A stretch of DNA of 7,867 bases from Planctomycetaceae bacterium (lineage in GTDB: Bacteria > Planctomycetota > Planctomycetia > Pirellulales > JAEUIK01). The first letter of the stretch is position 1; every line of letters begins with the position of its first letter. The stretch spans positions 1 to 7,867 of the forward strand of contig WGDQ01000860.1 in the NCBI GenBank assembly GCA_015493185.1, written 5' to 3'. This document shows, piece by piece, positions 1 through 6,260 of the stretch. The position numbers and the translations under genes are program-made. The notes beneath the pieces were generated by a model, which was not told where the DNA came from, ran no database searches, and worked only from the letters and a program-made list of their open reading frames with translations.

Positions 1-309
1 GAGCAACGACTCGATGTCTTCCTGGCGCAGCGTCTCGCCGCCGTCGTCGGCGGCGGCAGCGGCTGAAGCGTCGGCGGCTGGCTGCTCGGCCTTGGGTGGC
101 GACGCATCGCCGGATGCACCACCGCCCTGCTTGTTGAGCAGGGCCTCGATCTCGCTTTGATCGACGGTGGTGTCGTCGGCGCCGCTGGCCGGGGCATCGG
201 CCTCGTCCGAAGCGGCCGGCTCGTTGGCGCCTTCGGCGCCGCCACCTTTGGCCTGGTTCAACAGGCGCTCGATCTCATTCTGATCGACTTGTTCGGAATC
301 GTCTGCCAT
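1..309 (-). CDS. FliM/FliN-family flagellar motor switch protein, N-terminal part (3' end outside window)
   Basis: The frame opens with ATG at 309, preceded by a GGAG Shine-Dalgarno about 6 bases upstream, and stays open for 103 codons to the window edge. The visible part is low-complexity (Ala, Asp, Gly, Ser, Glu), probably disordered, broken by three copies of one short motif: VDQNEIERLLN at residues 8-18, VDQSEIEALLN at 49-59 and LRQEDIESLL at 94-103. This resembles the LSQxEIDALL segment at the N-terminus of FliM and FliY, which in studied bacteria binds phosphorylated CheY and so passes chemotaxis signals to the C-ring. It follows fliL, the usual place of fliM, with fliN/fliY next. No SpoA (surface-presentation) or CheC-like domain is visible, so FliM, FliN and FliY cannot be separated. 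The family call is fairly safe, the exact member is not. Confidence 0.75.
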   Translation of the reverse strand, partial: MADDSEQVDQNEIERLLNQAKGGGAEGANEPAASDEADAPASGADDTTVDQSEIEALLNKQGGGASGDASPPKAEQPAADASAAAAADDGGETLRQEDIESLL

Positions 310-460
310 CGGACTCCGTTCCGTATGGCTGAGAGGGTCGACGCCCGGCAGTGTGCAGGTCGTGGCCCTCGAGAAAGATGAGAGACGGGCTGAAGACGAC
401 TCGACTGGCTATTGCCGCCGCGAGAAGGGGGCAGCGGATCGGCCAGGCGACGCCGGGCAA

Positions 461-1030
461 TCATTGCTCGACGAACGAAAAGTCGCTGACAATGATCCGC
501 TCGACGAGCGGCTTCTCCAGGGTTTTGTTAACTTTGTCCAATATCCGGCGTTTGATCAACCCCAGCCCGGCATCGGTCAAATCGCCCAACTCGGCGCTGC
601 GAATGATTACCAGGATTTGCTCTCGAATGCGATGCCGGTGTTTCTCGAAAAGGGTGAGGAACTCCGCCTCGTTTTCCTGATCGACCACGGCATAGATGTG
701 CAGGTCGATACGAAGCGTTGTATTCGTTGCTGGCTGATACGAGCTGACGTTGAAGGCGTCCAGATCGATCTCGACGGTGCTGACTTCTTCCTCTTCTTCT
801 TCGGCCGGTTCCAGATCGGTCAACTGGGGTGGGTCGTTTTGCACGGCCAACTCGGCCATGGCCGTGGCCTTTTCGGACGAAGGCAACAGGAAATAGGCGG
901 CCACGCACTCGATCACCACGATTACGCCTACGACGATGGCCGCTTTGAGATAGGTTGCCAAGCCGCCGCCGGCAGGTGGTGGCGTAGCTTGATCGGTAGT
1001 TTCGGCTGTTTGGGCAGTATCGTCGGCCAT
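461..1030 (-). CDS. fliL: FliL, flagellar basal body-associated / stator-associated membrane protein
   Basis: 189 residues, close to the usual FliL length. Residues 1-27 are a polar cytoplasmic N-terminus, about 28-49 are a single hydrophobic transmembrane segment, and the rest is the periplasmic FliL domain. Between membrane and domain is a linker with a run of glutamates at 77-82. The domain shows the expected strand-helix pattern: TTLRIDLHIYAV near 104-115, a helix 'FLTLFEKHRHRIREQIL' near 124-140, and a C-terminus reading 'LVERIIVSDFSFVEQ'. In the family, FliL forms rings around the MotA/MotB stator and affects torque and stator stability. The start is ATG at 1030; the only upstream purine-rich match is AGGGGGG about 10 bases away, a weak ribosome site. 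It lies 53 bases after motB and 151 bases before the switch gene, which fits a stator-switch module. Confidence 0.93.
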   Translation of the reverse strand: MADDTAQTAETTDQATPPPAGGGLATYLKAAIVVGVIVVIECVAAYFLLPSSEKATAMAELAVQNDPPQLTDLEPAEEEEEEVSTVEIDLDAFNVSSYQPATNTTLRIDLHIYAVVDQENEAEFLTLFEKHRHRIREQILVIIRSAELGDLTDAGLGLIKRRILDKVNKTLEKPLVERIIVSDFSFVEQ

Positions 1031-1083
1031 GAAAACGCGCCCCCCTGCGGGCTGGGCTGGTTCAGTTTACCCAGCTCCGCCCA

Positions 1084-1857
1084 TCACGGTTGGTCGTTGC
1101 TGTTTCGATAATCTGGTTGATTGTCCTCGATCGCCTCCGTGCCTTGGTTCTCCTGAGCCAGTTCGTCGAGCAGAAAAACCTCGACCCGGTCGTTCTTTTT
1201 CAACAAGAGCGGATCGCCGCCCACATGAACCGGTTCGTAGGGACCAGCCGAGGTCACTCGGATTCGCAACGGATCGATGCCCATGGTGATGAGAAAGCTG
1301 GCCACGGCCCGGGCTCGGGCATAGGCCAACTCCCAACGATCGGCAAAGGGCGAATCGGGCGGCAAGGGCCGCATCGAGGCGTGGCCTCGGACCTCGACTT
1401 TCTGCCGCTTACCCCCGATTTCGAGGGCCACGAGCTGAAGCTGTTGTTTGTCGTCGTCGGTCAATTCGGCCGCGCCGGGTGGGAAGTAGATGACCCCGCC
1501 GTTGGTGATGTGCTCGGCGGGGCGGATCGTTTTGACGCGGGGATGATCGCCTACCGGAGCACGCACCTTGTCGCCACCGTTGAGCGAGTCTCTCCGTCGA
1601 GCGCGGCCGGCCAGCGCCAAGGCCGATAAGCTGGCGTTTCGCGGCCGATGCGCACCGGGGGCCAACGAGGCGGGGCTCATGTCGTAGCCGAATTGTTTGC
1701 GAATCGAATCGACCAATGCCTGGTATTTCTCTTCGCTTTTGATTTCGCTGAGCGAGACGAGCATGATGAAAAACGTGAGCAGCAGCGACATCATGTCGCC
1801 AAAGGTCACGACCCACTCGGGTATGCCGCCTGCATCCGATTCTTCTTCGATTGGCAT
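1084..1857 (-). CDS. motB: MotB, stator protein with OmpA-like peptidoglycan-binding domain
   Basis: 257 residues. The single transmembrane helix (about 16-37) starts with VTFGDMMSLLLTFF; Asp21 corresponds to the ion-carrying aspartate of MotB/PomB (E. coli Asp32, PomB Asp24). A linker of about 80 residues, partly Arg/Ala-rich, leads to an OmpA/MotB domain from about 110 to 230. Family landmarks are VEVRGHAS at 154-161, WELAYARARAV at 175-185 (Arg181 at the conserved peptidoglycan-contact position) and KNDRVEVF near 221-228. The protein anchors the stator to the cell wall while its helix, with MotA, forms the ion channel. The usual GHTD reads GHAS here, losing the common ligand-binding Asp. 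The start is ATG at 1857, 6 bases after the motA stop. An AGGAGGAGG stretch inside the last motA codons is the likely, slightly distant (about 15 bases) ribosome site, suggesting translational coupling. Confidence 0.95.
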   Translation of the reverse strand: MPIEEESDAGGIPEWVVTFGDMMSLLLTFFIMLVSLSEIKSEEKYQALVDSIRKQFGYDMSPASLAPGAHRPRNASLSALALAGRARRRDSLNGGDKVRAPVGDHPRVKTIRPAEHITNGGVIYFPPGAAELTDDDKQQLQLVALEIGGKRQKVEVRGHASMRPLPPDSPFADRWELAYARARAVASFLITMGIDPLRIRVTSAGPYEPVHVGGDPLLLKKNDRVEVFLLDELAQENQGTEAIEDNQPDYRNSNDQP

Positions 1858-1863
1858 GATGGA

Positions 1864-2643
1864 TTACGCGGCCTCCTCCTGAGCACCGGCCCGCAACTTG
1901 GGCGGGATGAACGTGTTGAGCTTTTGCTCAATCACGCGGGGATTGTCACCGGCCTGAATGGCCATGATTCCCCGCAAGATGATCTCCATGGCCAGGATTT
2001 CTTGCTTGTTGATAAACCCTAGCTTTTCGGCAAAGGGCAGGAAGAAGAGGTTGGAGAAAATCGCCCCGTAGAGCGTGGTGACGAGGGCCACGGCCATGCC
2101 GGCCCCGATCGAAGAGGGATCTTCCATGTTGCCCAACATGATGATCAGGCCCATCAGGGTTCCGATCATGCCGAATGCAGGGGCAAAACGGCCTAACTGG
2201 TCGACGATGGCCTTGCCGTCGCTGTGGCGGGTGGCCACGGCCTCGATTTCGGTTTGCATGATGGCCTCGATCACCTCGGCCGAGGTGCCGTCGACGGCCA
2301 TTTGAATGCCCAGCACGATGAAAGGGTTTTCGACCTCCTCGAGCTTGCCTTCCAAAGCCAGCAGTCCCTCGCGACGGGCGACTTCGGCCAGTTCGACAAT
2401 TTGCTCGATCAACTGAGGAATGCTTTCCTGGCGGTTGAAAAAGACATTTTTCACCACGAAGGCAAGCGATAAGAAACTCTTGAGCGGAAAGCAGATCATC
2501 GTGGCGGCAATCGCCCCCCCGACAACGACCATCAGCGAAGGATAGTCGATAAACGCTGAGAACGAGCTGCCCGGCGCGATCATGATCGAGATGACGATCA
2601 GCGCGATGCCGGCCAATAGACCCACGACGGTGGCTATGTCCAT
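1864..2643 (-). CDS. motA: MotA/PomA, stator ion-channel and torque-generating protein
   Basis: 259 residues with four hydrophobic segments at about 4-24, 34-54, 153-172 and 180-204, separated by the large cytoplasmic loop typical of MotA/PomA/ExbB relatives. The loop has REGLLALE at 91-98, the conserved stretch whose charged residues contact the rotor protein FliG. Segment 3 contains FAPAFGMIGTLMGL (Pro155 is the conserved proline) and segment 4 contains ALVTTLYGAIFSN followed by LPFAEKL (Pro203). Five MotA and two MotB chains form the stator in studied species. Thr162 and Thr189/Thr190 match threonines linked to sodium use in PomA, so a sodium-type stator is possible but not shown. ATG at 2643 has AGGGA about 5 bases upstream. 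It is tightly coupled to motB downstream; flbD ends 83 bases upstream. Confidence 0.95.
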   Translation of the reverse strand: MDIATVVGLLAGIALIVISIMIAPGSSFSAFIDYPSLMVVVGGAIAATMICFPLKSFLSLAFVVKNVFFNRQESIPQLIEQIVELAEVARREGLLALEGKLEEVENPFIVLGIQMAVDGTSAEVIEAIMQTEIEAVATRHSDGKAIVDQLGRFAPAFGMIGTLMGLIIMLGNMEDPSSIGAGMAVALVTTLYGAIFSNLFFLPFAEKLGFINKQEILAMEIILRGIMAIQAGDNPRVIEQKLNTFIPPKLRAGAQEEAA

Positions 2644-2726
2644 CGTCGTCCCTTTCTTCCACAGTTTGTCGGCTTTTCAGCGCCGGCGAATCGTTCGATC
2701 CCTTGGGCCTACGGACGGTTGACACG

Positions 2727-3113
2727 TTACGAGCGGCTGGCACACCGCGCGTGCCGCTCGTTTTCGGACGGAGGTGTTGCGATAGCTGCGACAGCAGAGG
2801 CGGTGGTGGCATCGGCCACCGCGTGCGGCCGACCGCTGAAAGCGCTTCTGGAGGATTCGCCGGAGGCGCTTTGGTTGGTGCGAGCCGTAGCCGCCGGATT
2901 CGCCCTCGGGCGCGGCGCGTCGAAAGAGGGCAGCAGGTGCTTGGAACGCTGGTAGTCGATGACACGCCGCATGACTTCGTCCATGGTTTCGGAAACGATG
3001 AGCCGCTCGCCGGTGGTGAGCGTGATAAAGGTATCGGGCCGCTGCTCCACGGTGCGGATCAGCTCGGCGTTGAGCAGAAACGGTTCGCCGACGATCGTGG
3101 TGAGTCGAATCAC
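2727..3113 (-). CDS. flbD: FlbD family flagellar protein with long C-terminal tail
   Basis: 128 residues from a GTG start at 3113. The first 60 or so match the short FlbD (flagellar and swarming motility) family: VIRLTTIVGEPFLLNAELI, then PDTFITLTTGERLIVSETMDEVMRRVIDYQR. Family members are usually about 60-75 residues, begin M-I-x-L-T, and sit between flgE and motA in spirochetes, Bacillus and Thermotoga relatives; their biochemical role is poorly known. Residues about 64-128 are extra: an Ala/Ser/Thr/Arg-rich, likely disordered tail with no motif I recognise. The GTG was chosen because it aligns with the family start and has AAAGGG 7 bases upstream; the frame stays open upstream through a palindrome, but that extension resembles no FlbD. 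It is distinct from the unrelated Caulobacter sigma-54 activator also called FlbD. Confidence 0.88.
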   Translation of the reverse strand: MIRLTTIVGEPFLLNAELIRTVEQRPDTFITLTTGERLIVSETMDEVMRRVIDYQRSKHLLPSFDAPRPRANPAATARTNQSASGESSRSAFSGRPHAVADATTASAVAAIATPPSENERHARCASRS

Positions 3114-3120
3114 GGCACGG

Positions 3121-3126
3121 CCCTTT
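3121..3126 (-). promoter_or_regulatory. Ribosome binding site that fixes the flbD GTG start
   Basis: AAAGGG on the minus strand, 7 bases before GTG at 3113. The same GAAAGGGA-like site precedes flgE and motA, which supports this start over the ATG and GTG codons further upstream inside the palindrome region. Confidence 0.6.
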
Positions 3127-3233
3127 GTCTTTCGGTTTGTTGAAACGCTTGGGAAAAATTTCCGACGGAGTTTGTTTCGCGCGGCTTGTCCGCGCTGAGT
3201 GAAGCGCGCTGGCATGCGGGCACGGCGGCCCAG

Positions 3234-3275
3234 CATGCCGAACACGAAGCCGGTACCGGCTTCGTGTTCGGCATG
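3234..3275. repeat. Perfect 42-bp palindrome in the flgE-flbD gap
   Basis: Two 21-base arms meet at a GGT|ACC centre (3254/3255) with no mismatch; the match stops at 3233/3276. The transcript of either strand can fold into a long GC-rich hairpin, and the DNA could form a cruciform. It lies in the 245-base gap (3114-3358) between the flgE stop and flbD start. No U-run follows on the minus-strand transcript, so it is not a standard intrinsic terminator. Two smaller stems sit just downstream in the direction of transcription: CGCGCT/AGCGCG at 3191-3196/3203-3208, and GGCATGC/GCATGCC at 3211-3217/3233-3239. The second shares bases with the palindrome, so the two folds exclude each other. Possible roles are an RNA stability or processing element, an attenuator, or a member of a dispersed repeat family. 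Confidence 0.95.
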
Positions 3276-3358
3276 GGGATTTTCGGGCCAACGTGTTGCA
3301 ACGCGCGCGGTGGTCAGGCGATTTTTCTGGATGTCGTAATTCTCGCTCCTCGGTTCTT

Positions 3359-5803
3359 TTATCGCCGCAGGTTCAATAGCTCGTCGAGCAACTGCTGTGC
3401 GGCGGTGATGACCCGCGTGTTGCCTCGATACTGGGTCGATGCCAGGATCAGGTCGATCAGGTTGGCACCGATATCGGTGTTGGAAAGTTCGACGGCACCG
3501 GCGCTGATGGTGCCGATGCCCTGTTCGCCGGGGTTGCCTTCGACCGGCAGGCCGGAGTTGACGCCCGAGGCGAAGAGGTTTTGCCCTCGCTGCTCCAAGC
3601 CCGAGGGGTTGGCGAAACGGGCCAACCGGATTTGCCCAAGATCGCGGGTGATGCCGTTGGAAAAAACGCCCCGCAGCACGCCGTCTTCGCCAATGATGAA
3701 GCTGGTGAGGGTACCGGGGGCCGAGCCATCTTGCCGCGAGGCGGCCAGCGAACTGCCTGCTTCGTCGGCCAATCCGGAAAGCTCGGTGAAGTCGAGTTCG
3801 AACTCAAGCGGCGAGGCGCTGGGCACATCGCGACGATCGATCGATACGGTGGCCTCGGTGGCCGAAACAAAGTTGCCTTCGCCGTCGAAGACGATCAGGC
3901 CGGTACCAACCGAGATATCGACACCCGTGAGGGGCTGATTGTCGGGCGAGTCGGCAAACCAGCGGTAGATGGTTTGCGTGCTGGTGCGCTGTTCGAGCAC
4001 GGCCGTTAAACGTACCTGAATGGGCAGGCCGAGCGAGTCGAACACGACGAAATCGGCTACCGCGCCGGTGCCCACGGCGGTTTGCGTGGAGCTGAACGGC
4101 AGATTGACCTGAACCGGGTTGCCGCTGGTATCGACCAATTGAAAAGCCGACAGGCCGATGTCCAGTGCGTTGTCGACCCCGTTGTTGCCGATGAAGCGAA
4201 TCTCCCCGTTGGCCGTCACGGTTCCGCCAGGATTGGAACCGGATCCGGAGTCGCCGGGAATGGGGTTGGCCGGATCGGGTCCAGGAGGTTCCTGGATGCC
4301 CATGGCTTCTTCCATGAAGTTGATCAGCTCGAGCACCGTGGTGGTGGAATCGACGGTAAACTCCTTGGAAGCCAGTGTGCGGCCGCCTTTGCGTCCGGTG
4401 AAGGTAAGCGTGCCGGCCTGGAACACCTGCTCGAAGGAATCGCCATCGCGGCGCAATACGTTGGTGAGCAATGTGCTGGAGGTGATCCGCGGCCCGTCGA
4501 GATCGATCTGGGCGTTCGACGAAATGACGCTGTCGGCGACGTTGTCGGTGAAGTTCTGGTTGGGCAGGTTGTTGGGGATTTCGCCAACGAAGTAAAAGGT
4601 GCTATCGTCGGTCGCGAGGTTGCGATAAATGCGACGTACCGTCCATTGGCCGCTGGTATCGACCGGCAGGTTGGTGAGCTGCGCCCGGCCGTTGGACAGG
4701 TTGACCGGGCCGATGAGCGGGGTGGGGCGACTTTCGGTACCGGTGCCCGGGCCGCCGACGGCATCGGCAAACGTGACGTAGTAGCTGTAGTTGCCGGTGA
4801 GCGTGTCGGTATTGAGATCGGCCCCGAGTGCGCCGTCGGCCACGCCATCGGTGAACGTGGTGGTGGTGTTATTGGGAATTTCGGCCACGAGTTTGAACGT
4901 GGTGCCGCCATCGACCGTGCGGTAAATGCGGCGGGTTTGATACACACCGGCCGAGTCGACGGGAATGTTGTTGAGTACGATTTCGTTTTCGCCGGCGCCC
5001 AGCGTGATGGGACCGATATCGACCGAGGCGGTGCTTTCGGTATCGGTGGCCGAGCCGATGGTGCCGTCGGCAAACACGACGCGGTAGCGGTAGGTGCCCG
5101 ACGCGGTGAGCGAGCCGGTACCGACTTGTCCGGTAAGCGTGGTGGCGGTTACGTCGGGCGTGGCGGCCAAGGCAACATTGGTGCCGCTCGACGGCGCGGT
5201 GAAGGCGGCGTCGCTGAGCACGCCGGTTTGAATGATTTCGGCCGTATCGGCGATGTCGCCGGCTGGCGAGAGGGTGCCTTCGAGAAATACGTTTTGCGTG
5301 GCCTGCGCCACGGCGGCCGAACCGAGCGGGATGGTGAGCGGTTCGAGACTGGTTGTTTGGATCTGGAAGTTATCGTCGACACCGAATCCCAACAAACGCT
5401 GACCAGTGGTGGTGACCAGTTCGTTGTCCGAGTTGGTTTTGAAAATGCCGTTGCGCGTGTAGAGCTTTTCGCCCTGCCCGCCTTCGACGATAAAGAATCC
5501 GTCGCCCTGAATGGCCAGGTCGGAGGGGTTGGAGCTGATTTCGATCGTGCCCTGCGTAAAGTCGGGCGTGATCTCGGCAACCTGAGTTCCGAGCCCGATC
5601 TGGCGGGGGTTCGTACCGCCTCGGGTATCGGTGGGCGCCGAACCAAGGCTTTGCGTTTGTAAAAACTGTGTGGCGAAGACGGCCTTTGATGCTTTGAAAC
5701 CCACGGTGTTGGCGTTCGCCACGTTGTTGCCCACCACGTCGATCGTGGCTTCGGCAGCCGTAAGGCCGGTAAGTGCGGTACTGAGTGCGGAGGCTAGACC
5801 CAT
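3359..5803 (-). CDS. flgE: FlgE, flagellar hook protein with enlarged central region
   Basis: 814 residues against about 400 in E. coli. FlgE forms the hook, the flexible joint linking rod and filament, and is exported by the flagellar type III system. The N-terminus has the rod/hook family signature (NNVANANTVGFKAS at 26-39), then DLAIQGDGFFIV at 95-106 and LYTRNGIF at 114-121. The C-terminus has GQNLFASGVNSGLP near 740-753, ELSNTDIGANLIDLI near 772-786, and ends STQYRGNTRVITAAQQLLDELLNLRR-like, the polymerising helix. Hook domains appear around 440-500 and 583-616 (VVFDSLGLPIQVRLT). The extra length comes from two tandem modules of about 98 residues (234-434) and a Gly/Pro linker near 505-527. 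ATG at 5803 has AGGGAG 5 bases upstream. FlgD, its cap and assembly partner, is encoded upstream. Confidence 0.96.
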   Translation of the reverse strand: MGLASALSTALTGLTAAEATIDVVGNNVANANTVGFKASKAVFATQFLQTQSLGSAPTDTRGGTNPRQIGLGTQVAEITPDFTQGTIEISSNPSDLAIQGDGFFIVEGGQGEKLYTRNGIFKTNSDNELVTTTGQRLLGFGVDDNFQIQTTSLEPLTIPLGSAAVAQATQNVFLEGTLSPAGDIADTAEIIQTGVLSDAAFTAPSSGTNVALAATPDVTATTLTGQVGTGSLTASGTYRYRVVFADGTIGSATDTESTASVDIGPITLGAGENEIVLNNIPVDSAGVYQTRRIYRTVDGGTTFKLVAEIPNNTTTTFTDGVADGALGADLNTDTLTGNYSYYVTFADAVGGPGTGTESRPTPLIGPVNLSNGRAQLTNLPVDTSGQWTVRRIYRNLATDDSTFYFVGEIPNNLPNQNFTDNVADSVISSNAQIDLDGPRITSSTLLTNVLRRDGDSFEQVFQAGTLTFTGRKGGRTLASKEFTVDSTTTVLELINFMEEAMGIQEPPGPDPANPIPGDSGSGSNPGGTVTANGEIRFIGNNGVDNALDIGLSAFQLVDTSGNPVQVNLPFSSTQTAVGTGAVADFVVFDSLGLPIQVRLTAVLEQRTSTQTIYRWFADSPDNQPLTGVDISVGTGLIVFDGEGNFVSATEATVSIDRRDVPSASPLEFELDFTELSGLADEAGSSLAASRQDGSAPGTLTSFIIGEDGVLRGVFSNGITRDLGQIRLARFANPSGLEQRGQNLFASGVNSGLPVEGNPGEQGIGTISAGAVELSNTDIGANLIDLILASTQYRGNTRVITAAQQLLDELLNLRR
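4502..4801 (-). repeat. FlgE tandem module 2 (residues about 335-434)
   Basis: Second copy, beginning TGNYSYYVTFAD, with TNLPVDTSG, then TVRRIYRNLATDD, GEIPNN and FTDNVADSVISSNAQID. The core motifs match module 1 but other positions have diverged, so the duplication is not recent. Both modules lie between the N-terminal hook core and the next recognisable hook domain, so they probably project outward from the hook. Confidence 0.8.
4814..5104 (-). repeat. FlgE tandem module 1 (residues about 234-330)
   Basis: A beta-rich module beginning SGTYRYRVVFAD, with NNIPVDSAG, then QTRRIYRTVDGG, AEIPNN and FTDGVADGALGADLNTD. It shares the order and spacing of landmark motifs with the module that follows directly. 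The pattern looks like an immunoglobulin or fibronectin type III fold, of the sort found in secreted and phage tail proteins; the fold is inferred, not shown. Confidence 0.8.
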
Positions 5804-5844
5804 GGTTGCTCCCTTTCAATTTCAGGAACACGTTTGATTTTCGA

Positions 5845-5876
5845 AAAATCGTTCCACGGCATTGGGTCGATGCCGT
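5845..5876 (-). terminator. Possible weak intrinsic terminator or leader hairpin upstream of flgE
   Basis: ACGGCAT (5856-5862) and ATGCCGT (5870-5876) form a 7-bp stem with a 7-base loop. On the minus-strand transcript the stem is followed, after 6 bases, by five U residues (5845-5849). The U-run is short and offset, so this may be only a leader hairpin. The U-run itself lies in a near-palindrome, GATTTTCGAAAAATC (5836-5850). Confidence 0.25.
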
Positions 5877-5976
5877 ACAAAGTACAAACGCACGTAACTC
5901 GAATTCGGTGCACTGGCGATCTTGTCTGTTGCGTTGGTCGGTTGGGCCACGCCGGAAAGACAGCACATCGCCCGCC

Positions 5977-6102
5977 GTCCGTCTGGCAGGTTGCGTCCCT
6001 CCGGCAGGCAATGTTCGCCCGGCAGGCTGCGTTCGTCTGCTCGGGTGTGTTCGTCTGCCCGGGTGTCTTCGTCTGCTCGGATGTATTTCGTCTGCCCGAA
6101 GG
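5977..6102. repeat. Seven tandem 18-bp units (minisatellite-like)
   Basis: Read on the plus strand, units begin at 5977, 5995, 6013, 6031, 6049, 6067 and 6085, each exactly 18 bases. Units 4 and 5 (GTTCGTCTGCTCGGGTGT and GTTCGTCTGCCCGGGTGT) differ at one base; unit 6 differs slightly more. Units 1-3 form a second subtype containing GGCAGG in the middle. The period is kept without insertions across 126 bases. On the minus strand one frame gives a 6-residue periodic peptide (RADEHT, RADEDT, then LPxGxx forms), but it lacks a convincing start. It lies about 174-299 bases before the flgE start codon. Confidence 0.85.
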
Positions 6103-6260
6103 CCGGCTGGCGAAGCGGTTTTCTTTTCGACTGCTTGCGGTGGCGAGTCGCAAAGGAGCGGAAAGGCAACCGTGCGTAGCCTCATGAGCGCAAAGGCCCG
6201 TGAAGCCGAGCGGCCAGCGCGGCGCTTCGCTGATCGCGCCCAACTTGTGTTTTCGTTGGT

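Larger units (their letters stand above)
5804..6260. other. 457-base gap between flgD and flgE
   Basis: No gene is recognisable. Several frames stay open over the 18-bp tandem tract because 18 is a multiple of three, but none gives a known protein or a good start. It holds the tandem tract at 5977-6102 and a small hairpin near 5856-5876. The last 20 bases before flgE carry its ribosome binding site. I saw no clear sigma-28 (TAAA-N15-GCCGATAA) or sigma-54 (TGGCAC-N5-TTGC) promoter on the minus strand, though flgE could have its own promoter here. Confidence 0.6.

Noticed and set aside
1051..1075. Small GCTGGG/CCCAGC hairpin between motB and fliL
   Set aside because: Six bases of stem with no U-run; likely chance in GC-rich sequence.
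353..1111. Plus-strand open frame (252 codons) opposite fliL
   Set aside because: Antisense shadow of fliL; no motif, no convincing ribosome site, and it spans the intergenic gaps on both sides.
3114..3245. Upstream extension of flbD starting inside the palindrome
   Set aside because: The extra 44 residues are Arg-rich and unlike FlbD, whose family start aligns with the GTG at 3113 that has its own AAAGGG site.
4082..5662. Long plus-strand open frame (526 codons) opposite flgE
   Set aside because: It lies wholly antisense to a clearly recognised flgE. Its Gly/Arg/Val/Asp-rich composition is what GC-biased flgE codons give when read in reverse, and it shows no family signature.
5822..6169. 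Minus-strand frame encoding a peptide with 6-residue repeats between flgD and flgE
   Set aside because: The periodicity follows directly from the 18-bp DNA repeat and appears in several frames; I see no Shine-Dalgarno or homology to support translation.
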